Notes under the pieces: model-generated | Database searches by the model: none | Seen by the model: only the letters and a program-made list of their open reading frames with translations | Told to the model about the DNA's origin: nothing | Shown here: piece by piece, positions 10,326 through 19,002 of the stretch | Numbering within the stretch: the stretch's first letter is position 1 | Layout: every line of letters begins with the position of its first letter | Program-made: the position numbers and the translations under genes | From: JACVRM01 sp963839815 | GTDB lineage: Bacteria; Actinomycetota; Thermoleophilia; Gaiellales; Gaiellaceae | DNA: 64,000 nucleotides | Direction: 5' to 3' | NCBI GenBank assembly: GCA_963839815.1 | Contig: CAWIWF010000001.1 | Location: forward strand, 1-64,000

Positions 10326-11838
10326 CGAGTGGCTCCTCGTCCGAGCAGCTGAACCGGGGTCTGTAGCAGCAGCTTCAAGTCGAGGCCGAAGGACCAGCCA
10401 CGCGCGTAGGCGACGTCCATATCGAGCGCCTCGCCGAACGAGGAGCGCGCGCGGGCCTTGACTTGCCAGAGGCCGGTGATGCCGGCGGGGACGAGGAACC
10501 GCTCGAAGTGATGCGGCTCGAAGTTCTCGGTCTCGTAGGGGATGCAGGGGCGTGGGCCGACGAGCGACATGTCGCCGCGGAGGACGTTGAGGAGCTGCGG
10601 CAGCTCGTCGAGGCTCGTCCGGCGCAGCCAGCGACCGCACAGGGGTCACCGCGTCGCCGCGATCGAGCTTGTAGAGGCCGTTCGCGCGCGGCGAGGCCTT
10701 GAACCTCGCCGCCTCGCTGATGTAGGCGCGGTGGGCGTCGTCCGGCGTGTCGACGCGCATCGTGCGGAACTTGCAGCGCCGTGAACGGCCGCTGGTTCAT
10801 GCCGAGGCGCGTCTGCCGGAAGAACACCGGCCCGTCGGAGTCGCGACGGATGCGCCAGGCGATGTAGGCGAAGAGCGGCGCGCTCGCGATGAGCATCAGC
10901 GAGGCGACGAGCACGTCGAAATAGCGCTTCACGAGCAGCCGTGCCTTGGACGCGCGCACCGGCATGAGCCCGATGAGCTGGATCCCCTCGATGCTCGTCA
11001 CCTCCGCCCTCGGCCCGACGACGTCGAACAGCCGCGGCACGATGTCGACCTGGATGTCGTGGGCACGCAGCGCGCGGACGAGACCGAGCACCTCGGGTGT
11101 GGGCTCCTTCGAGAAGGCGACGATCACCCGCTCCACGTCGAGCAGGGCGACGAGCTCCGGCAGCTGCTCGGGTGTCCCGAGCACGGCCAGGTGCGAGAGC
11201 TCGACCCGGCGCTCGCGCGGGTCGGAGTCGACGAAGCCGACGAGATTGACGCCGTACTCGGGGTGCTGGACGAGCTTGCGTGCGAGTAGCTGGCCGACGT
11301 CTCCGGCACCGACGATGATGCAGTTCTGGACGTACGACAGGCTGCGCCTCGCCGCCGCTCGGGCGGTGACGCGGCCCGCGGTGACGAGCGCGAGCGCCAG
11401 TCCCCAGAAGATCGAGCGTCTTCTCCTGGTTCGGCGTTGACGACGTGCGTGGCGGCCCCGATCATCCAGAGCGCCCAGGTCGTCAGCGTCACGAGGTGGA
11501 AGACGCCGACGAGGTCGTCGGTCGTCGAGTGGTCGGCCCGCTCCTCGTCGCGGTCGTAGAGCCGGTAGAGACGCGCGAGCACGATCCAGACCGGCAAGCG
11601 TGGCGAAGAAGACCACGAACTCCTCGGCGGTGGAGATCCCCTCGTTGTCGCCGCCGCCGACCAGCACCTGCGTGAGCGTGAAGGCGAGCGTCAGCCCGAT
11701 GACGTCGGCGACGAGCAGCGCCCTGCGCACGAGCGCGCCGCGGCTTCGGAACGGCCGCGCGCGCCGGCGGTGGGCGAGGATGGCGCGTGTCCTGTCGTCG
11801 ATGCCCAGCGGCGGATGCGTCTGGGCGACGGCGCTCAC
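10322..11838 (-). CDS. polyprenyl-phosphate sugar-1-phosphate transferase (exopolysaccharide initiator), frameshifted
   Basis: The product starts VSAVAQTHPPLG with membrane segments, followed by a CoA-binding-like domain (NCIIVGAGDVGQLLARKLV) and the catalytic bacterial sugar transferase domain: RYFDVLVASLMLIASAPLFA, FFRQTRLGMNQRPF, then SLDELPQLLNVLRGDMSLVG and PAGITGLWQVKARA. This is the WbaP/CpsE family that starts each repeat unit by placing a sugar phosphate on undecaprenyl phosphate. Several indels break the frame (near 11600, 11420, 10760 and 10640). A long open frame from 13416 to 10375 that seems to fuse this with the kinase gene is an indel artefact. GTGA overlaps link it to both neighbours. 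Confidence 0.8.
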
Positions 11839-13416
11839 ACCAGCTCCCGGTCTCGGCGGTGCGGCCGGTAGGCGTAGTAGCCGACCGACTCGTAGGAGTC
11901 CTCGAGGTGCGCGCCGGTGAGGACGAAGCCGAGCGCGACGGCGGGCGCATTGCTCAGCAGGCGCCGCAGCTCGGTCACCATCGGCCGGCGCAGCACGTTC
12001 AGCCGCGAGACCAGCACGAGCGCGTCGACCTTGGCCGTCAGCGCCATCGCGTCGCCGACGTGCAGCATGGGCGGCGCGTCGATCAGGACGAGGTCTGCGC
12101 GCTCTTCCAGGTCCCGCAGGATCTGGGTGACGACGCGGCTCTCCATGAACTCGCCGGCGTCGGGCGGGAGCGGCCCGGTGGGAAGCACCTGCAGCATCCC
12201 CTCGATGCCCACGTTGCCGTTGAAGCTCGGCCGCGTGTCGCCTTCCTCGTGCGGAGCGGCGATCGTGATCGTCGCCAGTGCCTCGTCCAGGTCGACGTGC
12301 TCGAGCGCGATGTCTGTGAGGCCCGCGTGGCCGTTCAGGTCGAAGAAGCGCGAGAGCGACGGCCGGCGCAGGTCGAGGTCGACGAGCGCGACGCGCTTGC
12401 CCGGTGCGCGCGAACGCGATCGCGAGGTTGGCGACCGTGGTCGACTTCCCCTCCTCCTCGAGCCCGCTGGTGATCATGATCGTGCGCGCGCCCCGCTCGA
12501 GGTTCACGAACTCGAGGTTCGTACGCAGCATGCGGAAGGCCTCGGCATGCGTGCTGTCCGGCGTCTCGAGCATGACGAGCTTGCGCTGGCTGCGCAGCTT
12601 GCGCGGCGGCTCGGGTATCCGAGCCAGCAGCGGGAGCCCGAGGCGCTCGCCGATCTCGCCGGCGGTGCGGATCCGCGTGTCGAGCGCGTTCCAGAGGAAG
12701 GCGAGGCCGACACCGAGCATGGCGCCGAGCACGAGGCCGAGGATCCCGTCGCGGACGGGCTGGCGCCCGAACTCGGCCGCACCTGTAGCCGCCCGGGCGA
12801 TCGATGCCGTCGCGGTCTGGAGCGCCTCCGCGATCTGGAGCGACTGGGCCTGGTCAGCCAAGTTCGCGTAGAGCTCGGACGCGCGCTGGCCCTCCTTGCG
12901 CAACTGCGTGAGCTCACGCTCGATGCGAATGCGCGACTGCCGGATCGAGCGAGTCGTCAACTCGTTGCGGTGCATCAGGTACTGGCGCGCGAAAGCGTTG
13001 ACGAGCCCGACTGCGTAGGCCGGGTCCGGGTGCGTGACCTCGAAGGTCAGCAGGTCAGAGTTGCCGGACGGCGTCACGTTCAGGTGGCTCGCGAGCACAC
13101 CGGGAGGCGTCCCGGCGAACTCCTCGGTCTCCGACACGCGGCGCGCGACGTCGGGACCGCTGGCCACGAACGCCTGGGTGACGCCCTCGCGGATCGGATC
13201 GGGCCGTGGCACCGAGCCGAGCACGGCGCTCGCCGGTGTGGTCTGGTTGATCAGGACCTGGGCGTACGCCTTGTACACCGTGTCCTGGCGACTCGACATG
13301 AACAGCGCCGCGCCGACGATCAGAGCCGTCGTCAGCAGTACGACCCACTTCCGGCGCCGCAAGACGCGGACGTGATCGCCCAGCGTGGACCCATGCCCGA
13401 ACTGAGTTTCGGTCAC
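11835..13416 (-). CDS. Wzz/BY-kinase: chain-length regulator fused to tyrosine autokinase, one frameshift
   Basis: The N-terminal half has a first membrane segment (WVVLLTTALIVGAALFMS), a periplasmic-type Wzz loop with coiled coil, and a second membrane segment (GLVLGAMLGVGLAFLW). The cytoplasmic kinase half has a Walker A in SGLEEEGKSTTVANLAIA, Walker A' VDLDLRRP in another frame, and Walker B VLIDAPP. It ends in a tyrosine cluster, YESVGYYAYRPH, the usual autophosphorylation tail. One indel lies near 12410. The protein controls polymer length and export with the polymerase encoded at 5.6 kb. It is the first gene of the minus-strand operon and starts at GTG 13416. Confidence 0.85.
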
Positions 13417-13473
13417 TCCCCCAAACCTCCCCGCAAAGCCGCAATGCCCCCTTGCTGCCTGCTACTTCCCACC

Positions 13474-13479
13474 ATCATA
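13474..13479 (-). promoter_or_regulatory. candidate -10 (TATGAT) for the exopolysaccharide operon
   Basis: TATGAT on the minus strand lies 58 bases upstream of the GTG of the co-polymerase gene. No convincing -35 hexamer is visible. A short hairpin (GTGTC, loop GAAAG, GACAC) sits further upstream at 13515-13529. The assignment rests on position and the -10 match only. Confidence 0.35.
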
Positions 13480-13574
13480 GGCAAGAACTCCCGGTTTATC
13501 GACTCCGCCGAAAAGTGTCGAAAGGACACACTCTCTGCCCCGATGCAGGATCTTTTCGCTGCGCCTTCGCTGCG

Positions 13575-13789
13575 CAGGGTCTGTCCACGCGACTGACGCG
13601 CATGCGTGCGGGGCCGAGGCGCAGGGTCTGTCCCGCGGGGACTGACCCGGTCTGCGCGCCGCTCGGCTGCGGCTGTCGCGGCCCACTTCGGGTCAGTCCC
13701 CTGTGGGGACAGACCCTGGGCAGTTCGGGTCAGTCCCCTTGGGGACAGACCCTGGGCGAGGGGTCAGTCCCCTGCGGGGACTGACCCTG
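13575..13789. repeat. cluster of five palindromic ~29-base repeats
   Basis: The 380 bases between the operon start and wecB hold five copies of a near-palindrome whose halves are GGGTCAGTCCCC and GGGGACAGACCC (or GGGGACTGACCC). They lie at 13575-13599 (degenerate), 13622-13650, 13690-13718, 13727-13754 and 13761-13789. Arms pair around a 1-4 base loop. Both orientations occur. No reading frame is present here. Confidence 0.9.
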
Positions 13790-13796
13790 GCGTTCG

Positions 13797-14933
13797 CTAG
13801 CTGCCGACGAGGTCGAGCCGCGACGCAGGCTCGGCGCCTGATCGCCACGCGACCAGCACGTCGCGGATCCGCTCGGCGGCATGCCCGTCCCACAGCGGCG
13901 GGATCGCGCCGCCGACTGCGGAGCGTGCGCGCAGGAGCGCGGGAACCTCCAGGATGCGCTCGGGCGCCAGGCCGAGGAGCATGTTCGTCCCCTGCTCGAC
14001 GGTGACCGGCCGCTCCGTGTTGTCGCGCAGCGTGAAGCACGGGATGCCGAGGAAGGTGGTCTCCTCCTGAATCCCGCCGGAGTCGGTGACGACGGCCCTC
14101 GCCGAGGCGACGAGGCTCAGGAACTCGATGTAGCCGACCGGAGCGATCAGCCGCAGACCGGGCGGCGCCTGATAGCCGAGCCGCTCGACGGCCGCGCGCG
14201 TCCGAGGGTGCACGGGAAAGATCACCGGAGCGTCCTTCGCGAGCTCGGCGAGGCACTCCAGCGAGTGCTGCAGCAGCGGCCCCTCGAAGAGCGCGGCCCG
14301 GTGTAGCGTGACGACGAAGTAGCCGCCGGCGGGCACCCCGTGGCGCTCCGGCGCCCCGAAGGCCTGGATGCTCTCCCGCAGAGCGACCAGCGTGTCGATC
14401 ATCGTGTTGCCGACGTCGTGGATCGCCTCGGCCGGGAGGCCCTCGTCGAGCAGGTTCTCTCGCGCCTCGGGCGAGTGGATGAAGAGCAGGTCGGACACCC
14501 GGTCGGCGACGATGCGGTTGAGCTCCTCGGGCATCGTCGGATCGAAGCTGCGCAGGCCCGCCTCGACGTGAGCGACAGGGATGCGCAGCGTCGCGGCAGC
14601 GAGCGCCGCAGCCGCCGTCGAGGTCACATCGCCGGGAACGAGGACCACGTCGGGCTGCTCGGAGACGAGAACCGGCTCGAGACGCTCCATCACGCGTGCC
14701 ATCTGGACGGCCTGGGACGCGGAGCCGACGCCGAGCAGGTGATCCGGCTCGCCGAGGCCGAACTCGTCGAGGAAGATCGCCGAGAGCTCGTGGTCGTAAT
14801 GCTGGCCGGTGTGGACGAGCACGTGCTCGAAGGCGTCCGGCTCGCGCCGCAGCACAGCCGCGATCGGGGCGATCTTCATCATGTTCGGCCGCGTCCCGAC
14901 GACCGACAGCACCTTGAGGCGCGCGGAGCTCAC
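13797..14933 (-). CDS. wecB: UDP-N-acetylglucosamine 2-epimerase (non-hydrolysing)
   Basis: The 378-residue protein converts UDP-GlcNAc to UDP-ManNAc. It begins VSSARLKVLSVVGTRPNMMK, with the family's GTRPxxxK motif, and has HTGQHYD, PVAHVEAGLRS, PEELNRIVAD and SGGIQEETTFLGIPCFTLRD with TERP. I chose GTG 14933 because conservation starts there; the open frame upstream runs through repeat sequence. It stands alone on the minus strand between two repeat clusters. It probably supplies ManNAc-type sugars to the locus or to wall glycans. Confidence 0.92.
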   Translation of the reverse strand: MSSARLKVLSVVGTRPNMMKIAPIAAVLRREPDAFEHVLVHTGQHYDHELSAIFLDEFGLGEPDHLLGVGSASQAVQMARVMERLEPVLVSEQPDVVLVPGDVTSTAAAALAAATLRIPVAHVEAGLRSFDPTMPEELNRIVADRVSDLLFIHSPEARENLLDEGLPAEAIHDVGNTMIDTLVALRESIQAFGAPERHGVPAGGYFVVTLHRAALFEGPLLQHSLECLAELAKDAPVIFPVHPRTRAAVERLGYQAPPGLRLIAPVGYIEFLSLVASARAVVTDSGGIQEETTFLGIPCFTLRDNTERPVTVEQGTNMLLGLAPERILEVPALLRARSAVGGAIPPLWDGHAAERIRDVLVAWRSGAEPASRLDLVGS

Positions 14934-14953
14934 GTTCCGAGCATAGGCGGGTT

Positions 14954-14986
14954 CCAGGGACCGTCCCCGCCAGGGGACTGTCCCGG
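14954..14986. repeat. variant palindromic repeat (GGGACCGTCCCC/GGGGACTGTCCC)
   Basis: This is a divergent member of the dispersed palindrome family, 20 bases upstream of the wecB start. Its arms are GGGACCGTCCCC and GGGGACTGTCCC, separated by GCCA. The bases between it and the next array (14987-15120) hold no recognisable gene. Confidence 0.7.
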
Positions 14987-15120
14987 TCGAGCGGCGGCGC
15001 AACGTGCAGCGCGACACGATTGGACTGCGGTTCAGTCTCATGCGGCGACCAGGCACGGCGGGTCCACATCAGCCAGCCGCGAGCGGGCGACGGGAGCGCG
15101 CATCCCGCCCCGCCCAAACC

Positions 15121-15347
15121 GGGTCAGTCCCCGTGCGGGGACAGACCCTGCGCCGCCTCGACCCCAAACCCGGGTCAGTCCCCGTTGGGGACAGACCCTG
15201 CGCCGCCACGACCCCACCCCGGGTCAGTCCCCGCTGGGGACAGACCCTGCGCCGCCACGACCCCGAACCCGGGTCAGTCCCCGTTGGGGACAGACCCTGG
15301 ACAACCAGGCCCAACCCCGGGTCAGTCCCCGTTGGGGACAGACCCTG
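15121..15347. repeat. array of five palindromic 29-30-base repeats, ~50-base period
   Basis: Copies lie at 15121-15150, 15172-15200, 15221-15249, 15271-15299 and 15319-15347. Each reads GGGTCAGTCCCC, a short loop, then GGGGACAGACCCTG. The intervening ~20 bases are also partly alike (CGCCGCCACGACCCC occurs twice and a near copy once). The array fills the space upstream of the GT2 gene. The regular spacing imitates a CRISPR array, but the spacers are related and no cas genes are present. Confidence 0.9.
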
Positions 15348-15362
15348 GGCGCCGCGGCGGAT

Positions 15363-15368
15363 TACCGT
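15363..15368 (+). promoter_or_regulatory. candidate -10 (TACCGT) for a leaderless GT2 transcript
   Basis: TACCGT ends exactly six bases before the GTG start at 15375. That spacing puts the transcription start at the start codon, as in leaderless actinobacterial mRNAs. The -35 position falls in the end of the last palindromic repeat (around ACAGACCC), so the repeat may supply promoter sequence. This is inference from spacing. Confidence 0.35.
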
Positions 15369-15374
15369 CTGAGT

Positions 15375-16559
15375 GTGAGCATCGGCCGGCGGACATCCCT
15401 CTCGACCTTCGCGCTCGGGGTAAGCGCGACGATCGCGGTCGCCAACGCCTACCAGCTCCTCCTCCTGGTCGCCGCGGCGCTGCCTCGCCGAGAGGCGCCG
15501 CGCGACGTCGGGGCGCCGATGCGCTTCGTCGTGCTGATCCCCGCGCACGACGAAGCTGAGCTGCTCCCGCACACCCTCGCGGAGATCGCTGCGCAGGACT
15601 ACCCGCCCGAGCTCGTCGAAGTCGTGGTCGTGGCAGACAACTGCACCGACGGGACCGCCCAAGTCGCCAGAGCCGCCGGAGCCCGGGTGCTGGAGCGGAA
15701 CGACCCGTCGCGGCACGGCAAGAGCTGGGCGCTCGCCTGGGCGATGCCGCAGGTGGCCGACTCGTGCGACGCCGTGCTCGTGCTCGACGCCGACTGCGTC
15801 CCATCCGCCAATCTCCTCGCCGCAGCGGCGGCACGCCTGCAAGCCGGTGCCGATGCAGTCCAGAGCGACGACGTCGTCGGCAATCCAGAGGCATCAGCGG
15901 CGGCGGCGCTGCGAACGGCCTCCTTCGCTCTGCTCGCGCGCGTGCGGGCGCTCGGCAAGGACAGGCTCGGCCTCTCGTGCGGGCTCTTCGGAACTGGGAT
16001 GGGCTTCCGCCGCGAGATCGTCAACCGCCACGCCTGGGACGGTGCCGCGCTCGACGACGGCCTCGACCACCATCTGCGGCTGGTGGACGCCGGCGTCCGC
16101 GTGGTGTTCATGCCGGAGGCGCACGTCGCCTCCTCGATGCCCGCCTCGACGGCGGTGAGCCTCGAGCAGCAGCGGCGGTGGGAGGCCGGCAAGCTGCAGG
16201 CGCTGCGGCACTGGTTCCCGCGACTCGTCCGGCGCGGGATCCGCGAGCGCGATCCGGCGCGGCTCGTGGCCGCCTTCGACCAGCTCATGCCGGCTCAGTC
16301 GGCGCTCGCCGTGTTGAACGGCGGCGCCCTCGTTGCGAGCTCGCTACGCGGCACACGCGGCCCGCTGCTGCTCGCGTGGGCAAACGCTGCCGCCCAGGCC
16401 GTGTTCGTGCTCGGCGGCCTTCGCGTCGCGCAGGCACCGCGAGCCGTCTACCCGGCACTGCTGCTCGCTCCCGTGCTGGTCGTCCAGAAGCTCGCGATCT
16501 ACGCGCGCTTCGCAGCGGGCCGCCCTGTGACCTGGGTCGCGACCGATCGCCGGCAGTGA
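15375..16559 (+). CDS. family 2 glycosyltransferase, processive type, membrane-bound
   Basis: The 394-residue protein starts at GTG 15375 with a membrane segment (VANAYQLLLLVAAAL). The GT-A domain follows, with VVLIPAHDEAELLPHTLAEI, VVVADNCTDGT, the metal-binding DAD in VLVLDADC, LDDGLDHHLRLVDAG and the acceptor motif QQRRWEAGKLQ. Two or three membrane segments close the protein. This layout matches processive GT2 synthases such as hyaluronan- or poly-GlcNAc-type enzymes, although non-processive members exist. The gene stands alone on the plus strand and is followed by an 80-base gap before the next glycosyltransferase. Confidence 0.85.
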   Translation: MSIGRRTSLSTFALGVSATIAVANAYQLLLLVAAALPRREAPRDVGAPMRFVVLIPAHDEAELLPHTLAEIAAQDYPPELVEVVVVADNCTDGTAQVARAAGARVLERNDPSRHGKSWALAWAMPQVADSCDAVLVLDADCVPSANLLAAAAARLQAGADAVQSDDVVGNPEASAAAALRTASFALLARVRALGKDRLGLSCGLFGTGMGFRREIVNRHAWDGAALDDGLDHHLRLVDAGVRVVFMPEAHVASSMPASTAVSLEQQRRWEAGKLQALRHWFPRLVRRGIRERDPARLVAAFDQLMPAQSALAVLNGGALVASSLRGTRGPLLLAWANAAAQAVFVLGGLRVAQAPRAVYPALLLAPVLVVQKLAIYARFAAGRPVTWVATDRRQ

Positions 16560-16639
16560 GGACGCGCGGGGTGCGCCGTCGAAGGACTCAGGTGCGCTCT
16601 CCGGCACGCCGATGAGCGTTCCGCGGAGCTGAATCACGC

Positions 16640-17914
16640 ATGCACGAACACGCGACGACAACACATCAGCCGCAGAGGGGCGGTGGAGACGGAACGGGCC
16701 TTCGGCTGGGCTACATCGTCGGCCTGCACCCGGCGCTCTCCATGACCTTCGTCCTCCACGAGGTCGAGGCGCTGCGAGCGCGCGGGCTCTCGATCGAGAC
16801 GATCTCGATCCGGCGGGCGACGGGCGAGCACCTCCTGTCCGAGCGCCACCGCGCCGCAGCGGCATCGACGTACTCGATCCTGCCGCCGCGGTGGCCCGAC
16901 CTCGCCGGCGCGCACCTCCGCGCCCTCGTCCGCAGGCCGCTCCGGTATCTCGCCACCCTCGCCCTCGCGCTGCGGCTCGCGCCGCCGGGTCTCCGCGGGA
17001 CGATCTGGCAGCTCTTCTACTTCGGCGAGGCGCTGGTGGCGTGGCACGTGTGCGCCCGCGCCGGCGTCCGCCACCTGCACGCGCACATGGCCAACGTGCC
17101 CGCGGACGTCGCCCTGCTCGCGGCGCACTACGGCCGCTGGAGCTGGAGCTTCACGATGCACGGCTCGTTCGAGCTCTTCGGCGTCAAGCAGCACCGCCTG
17201 CCCGAGAAGGTGCGCTCGGCGGAGTTCGTCGCGTGCATCAGCGACTTCACGCGCAGCCAGCTGATGAACCACGTCGACGAGGACCAGTGGGACAAGCTGC
17301 ACGTCGTCCGCTGCGGGCTCGATCCGGACGAGTTCCGTCGCCGGACGCCCTACGGCGACGGGGAGACGATCCTGGCCGTGGGACGGCTCGTCCCCGAAAA
17401 GGGCTACACGGTGCTGCTCCAGGCCCTCCGGCAGCTCCGCGACGGCGGTGTCGCCGCGCGCCTGGTGGTCGTCGGCTCGGGGCCGAAGGACGCAGATCTG
17501 CGCGCGACGAGCAGCGCGCTCGGGCTCGACGATGCGGTCACGTTCGCCGGCGCGGTCGGCCAGGACGACATCCGCGACCTGTACGAGGAGGCCGCCCTCT
17601 TCTGCTCGCCGAGCCTCGCTGAGGGCATCCCGTTCGTGCTCATGGAGGCGATGGCGCTCGAGCTGCCGGTCGTCGCGTCGAGAATCATGGGCGTGCCGGA
17701 GCTCGTCGAGGACGGCGTCGCCGGCCTGCTCGTCCCGCCCGGCAACCCGGAAGCGCTTGCAGGCGCACTCGCCGAGCTGCTCGGCGACCCCTCCCGCCGG
17801 GTGGAGATGGGCCGCGCCGGACGCGCGCGAATCGAGCGGAGCTTCGACGTGGCGAGATCGGCCGAGCGGCTCTCGCAGCTCTTCGCCGCCGCGCAGGGGA
17901 AGCTCTCACCGTGA
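16640..17914 (+). CDS. GT4-type glycosyltransferase
   Basis: The 424-residue GT-B enzyme has RLGYIVGLHPALSMTFVLHE near the N-terminus, FTMHGSFELFGVKQHRLPEK, and the donor-site motifs LAVGRLVPEKGYTVLLQAL and EGIPFVLMEAMALELPVVAS. The style matches colanic-acid WcaL-like and related transferases. The first ~20 residues look non-conserved, and an internal start is possible. It overlaps the next gene by four bases (GTGA), forming a two-gene operon with the Alg14-Alg13-like enzyme. Confidence 0.88.
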   Translation: MHEHATTTHQPQRGGGDGTGLRLGYIVGLHPALSMTFVLHEVEALRARGLSIETISIRRATGEHLLSERHRAAAASTYSILPPRWPDLAGAHLRALVRRPLRYLATLALALRLAPPGLRGTIWQLFYFGEALVAWHVCARAGVRHLHAHMANVPADVALLAAHYGRWSWSFTMHGSFELFGVKQHRLPEKVRSAEFVACISDFTRSQLMNHVDEDQWDKLHVVRCGLDPDEFRRRTPYGDGETILAVGRLVPEKGYTVLLQALRQLRDGGVAARLVVVGSGPKDADLRATSSALGLDDAVTFAGAVGQDDIRDLYEEAALFCSPSLAEGIPFVLMEAMALELPVVASRIMGVPELVEDGVAGLLVPPGNPEALAGALAELLGDPSRRVEMGRAGRARIERSFDVARSAERLSQLFAAAQGKLSP

Positions 17915-18849
17915 AGACGCTGCTCGTGACCAGTGCAGGCGGCCACCTGGCGGAGCTCTACCGGCTCGTGCCGCGACTGCGGGGTGTGCCGGAGGCGCGC
18001 ACCTGGGTGACGTTCGACACGCCGCAGAGCCGCTCCCTGCTCGCCGGCGAGGACGTCGTGTACGTCCGCCACACGTATCCGCGAGACCTCACCAGCGTCG
18101 TACGAAACACGGCGAGCGCGACCCGCCTGCTCGGGCGGCAGACCGGCGTCTCGGCCGTCGTCAGCAACGGCTCTGGCCTCGCGCTGTCGTTCTTGCCGCT
18201 CGCTCGAGCGCGCGGCATCCCCTGCCACTACATCGAGAGCGGCGGCCGGATCGACGGCCCGTCCGTCACCGGCCGGATCCTGGAACGTGTGCCCGGCGTC
18301 CGGCTCTACACGCAGTACCGGCGGTACGCGCACGGTCGCTGGCGGTACGCCGGCTCGATCCTCGACGCCTTCTCGCCGGCCGAGCCACACGAGTCGCCGG
18401 TGCGCCGGCTCGCAGTCACCCTCGGGACGACCCCGTACGGCTTTCGCCGCCTGGTCGAGCGCGTGCTCCAGATCGTCCCGCCAGAGGTCGCGGTCACCTG
18501 GCAGGTCGGCCCCACAGACGTCGCGGGGCTCTCGGTCGAGCCGCGCCGGATCGTGCCGGTGCCTGAGCTCGAGGCGGACATCCGCGCGGCCGACGCCGTC
18601 GTGGCACACGCCGGGTTCGCCACAGCGATCACCGCCCTCGAGCTCGGACGCTGCCCCGTCCTCGTCCCCCGGCGCAAGGGCGAGGGCGAGAACGTCGACG
18701 ACCACCAGCTCGAGATCGCCGACGAGCTGAGCGATCGCGACCTCGCCGTCACCTGCGACGTTGCCGACCTCACCTGGGACGCCGTCGTCGCGAGCGCTGC
18801 GAAGCGCGTCAGCGTGCTCGACGAGCTCCCGCCGATTCCGCTCGGATAG
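17911..18849 (+). CDS. one-chain Alg14-Alg13-type glycosyltransferase (EpsE/EpsF fusion)
   Basis: The first half (KTLLVTSAGGHLAELYRLVP, VSNGSGLALSFLPLARARGI, HYIESGGRIDG) matches Alg14/PssD-type proteins, which anchor the partner at the membrane. The second half (RLAVTLGTTPYGFRRLVERV, VAHAGFATAITALELGRCPV, PRRKGEGENVDDHQLEIA) matches the GT28 C-terminal domain of Alg13/PssE, which binds UDP-GlcNAc-like donors. In most bacteria these are two adjacent genes; here one 312-residue chain carries both. The expected role is transfer of the second sugar onto a lipid-linked first sugar. Confidence 0.85.
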   Translation: MKTLLVTSAGGHLAELYRLVPRLRGVPEARTWVTFDTPQSRSLLAGEDVVYVRHTYPRDLTSVVRNTASATRLLGRQTGVSAVVSNGSGLALSFLPLARARGIPCHYIESGGRIDGPSVTGRILERVPGVRLYTQYRRYAHGRWRYAGSILDAFSPAEPHESPVRRLAVTLGTTPYGFRRLVERVLQIVPPEVAVTWQVGPTDVAGLSVEPRRIVPVPELEADIRAADAVVAHAGFATAITALELGRCPVLVPRRKGEGENVDDHQLEIADELSDRDLAVTCDVADLTWDAVVASAAKRVSVLDELPPIPLG

Positions 18850-18860
18850 GCCGAGATACA

Positions 18861-19002
18861 GGGTCTGTCCCCGCAGAGGGACTGACCCGGTTCGCGCGAT
18901 GTGAGCTCAGGCGCGCGCCGTTGGCCCGCTACGGGTCAGTCCCGGTCGGGACAGACCCTGCAAGCCCACGACGGGTCAGTCCCCGGTCGGGGGCAGACCC
19001 TG
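18861..19002. repeat. three palindromic ~29-base repeats
   Basis: Copies lie at 18861-18890 (inverted orientation), 18933-18960 and 18973-19002, between the Alg14-Alg13-like gene and the convergent pyruvyl transferase gene. The last copy lies inside the 3' end of that gene and provides its stop codon. Confidence 0.9.

Noticed and set aside
10375..13416. Single 1013-residue fusion of co-polymerase kinase and sugar transferase
   Set aside because: The kinase C-terminus and the transferase N-terminus both exist in other frames with a GTGA junction at 11835-11838; the long frame results from indels.
15121..15347. CRISPR array
   Set aside because: The repeats are self-complementary palindromes, spacers are ~20 bases and related to one another, single copies occur elsewhere, and no cas genes are present.
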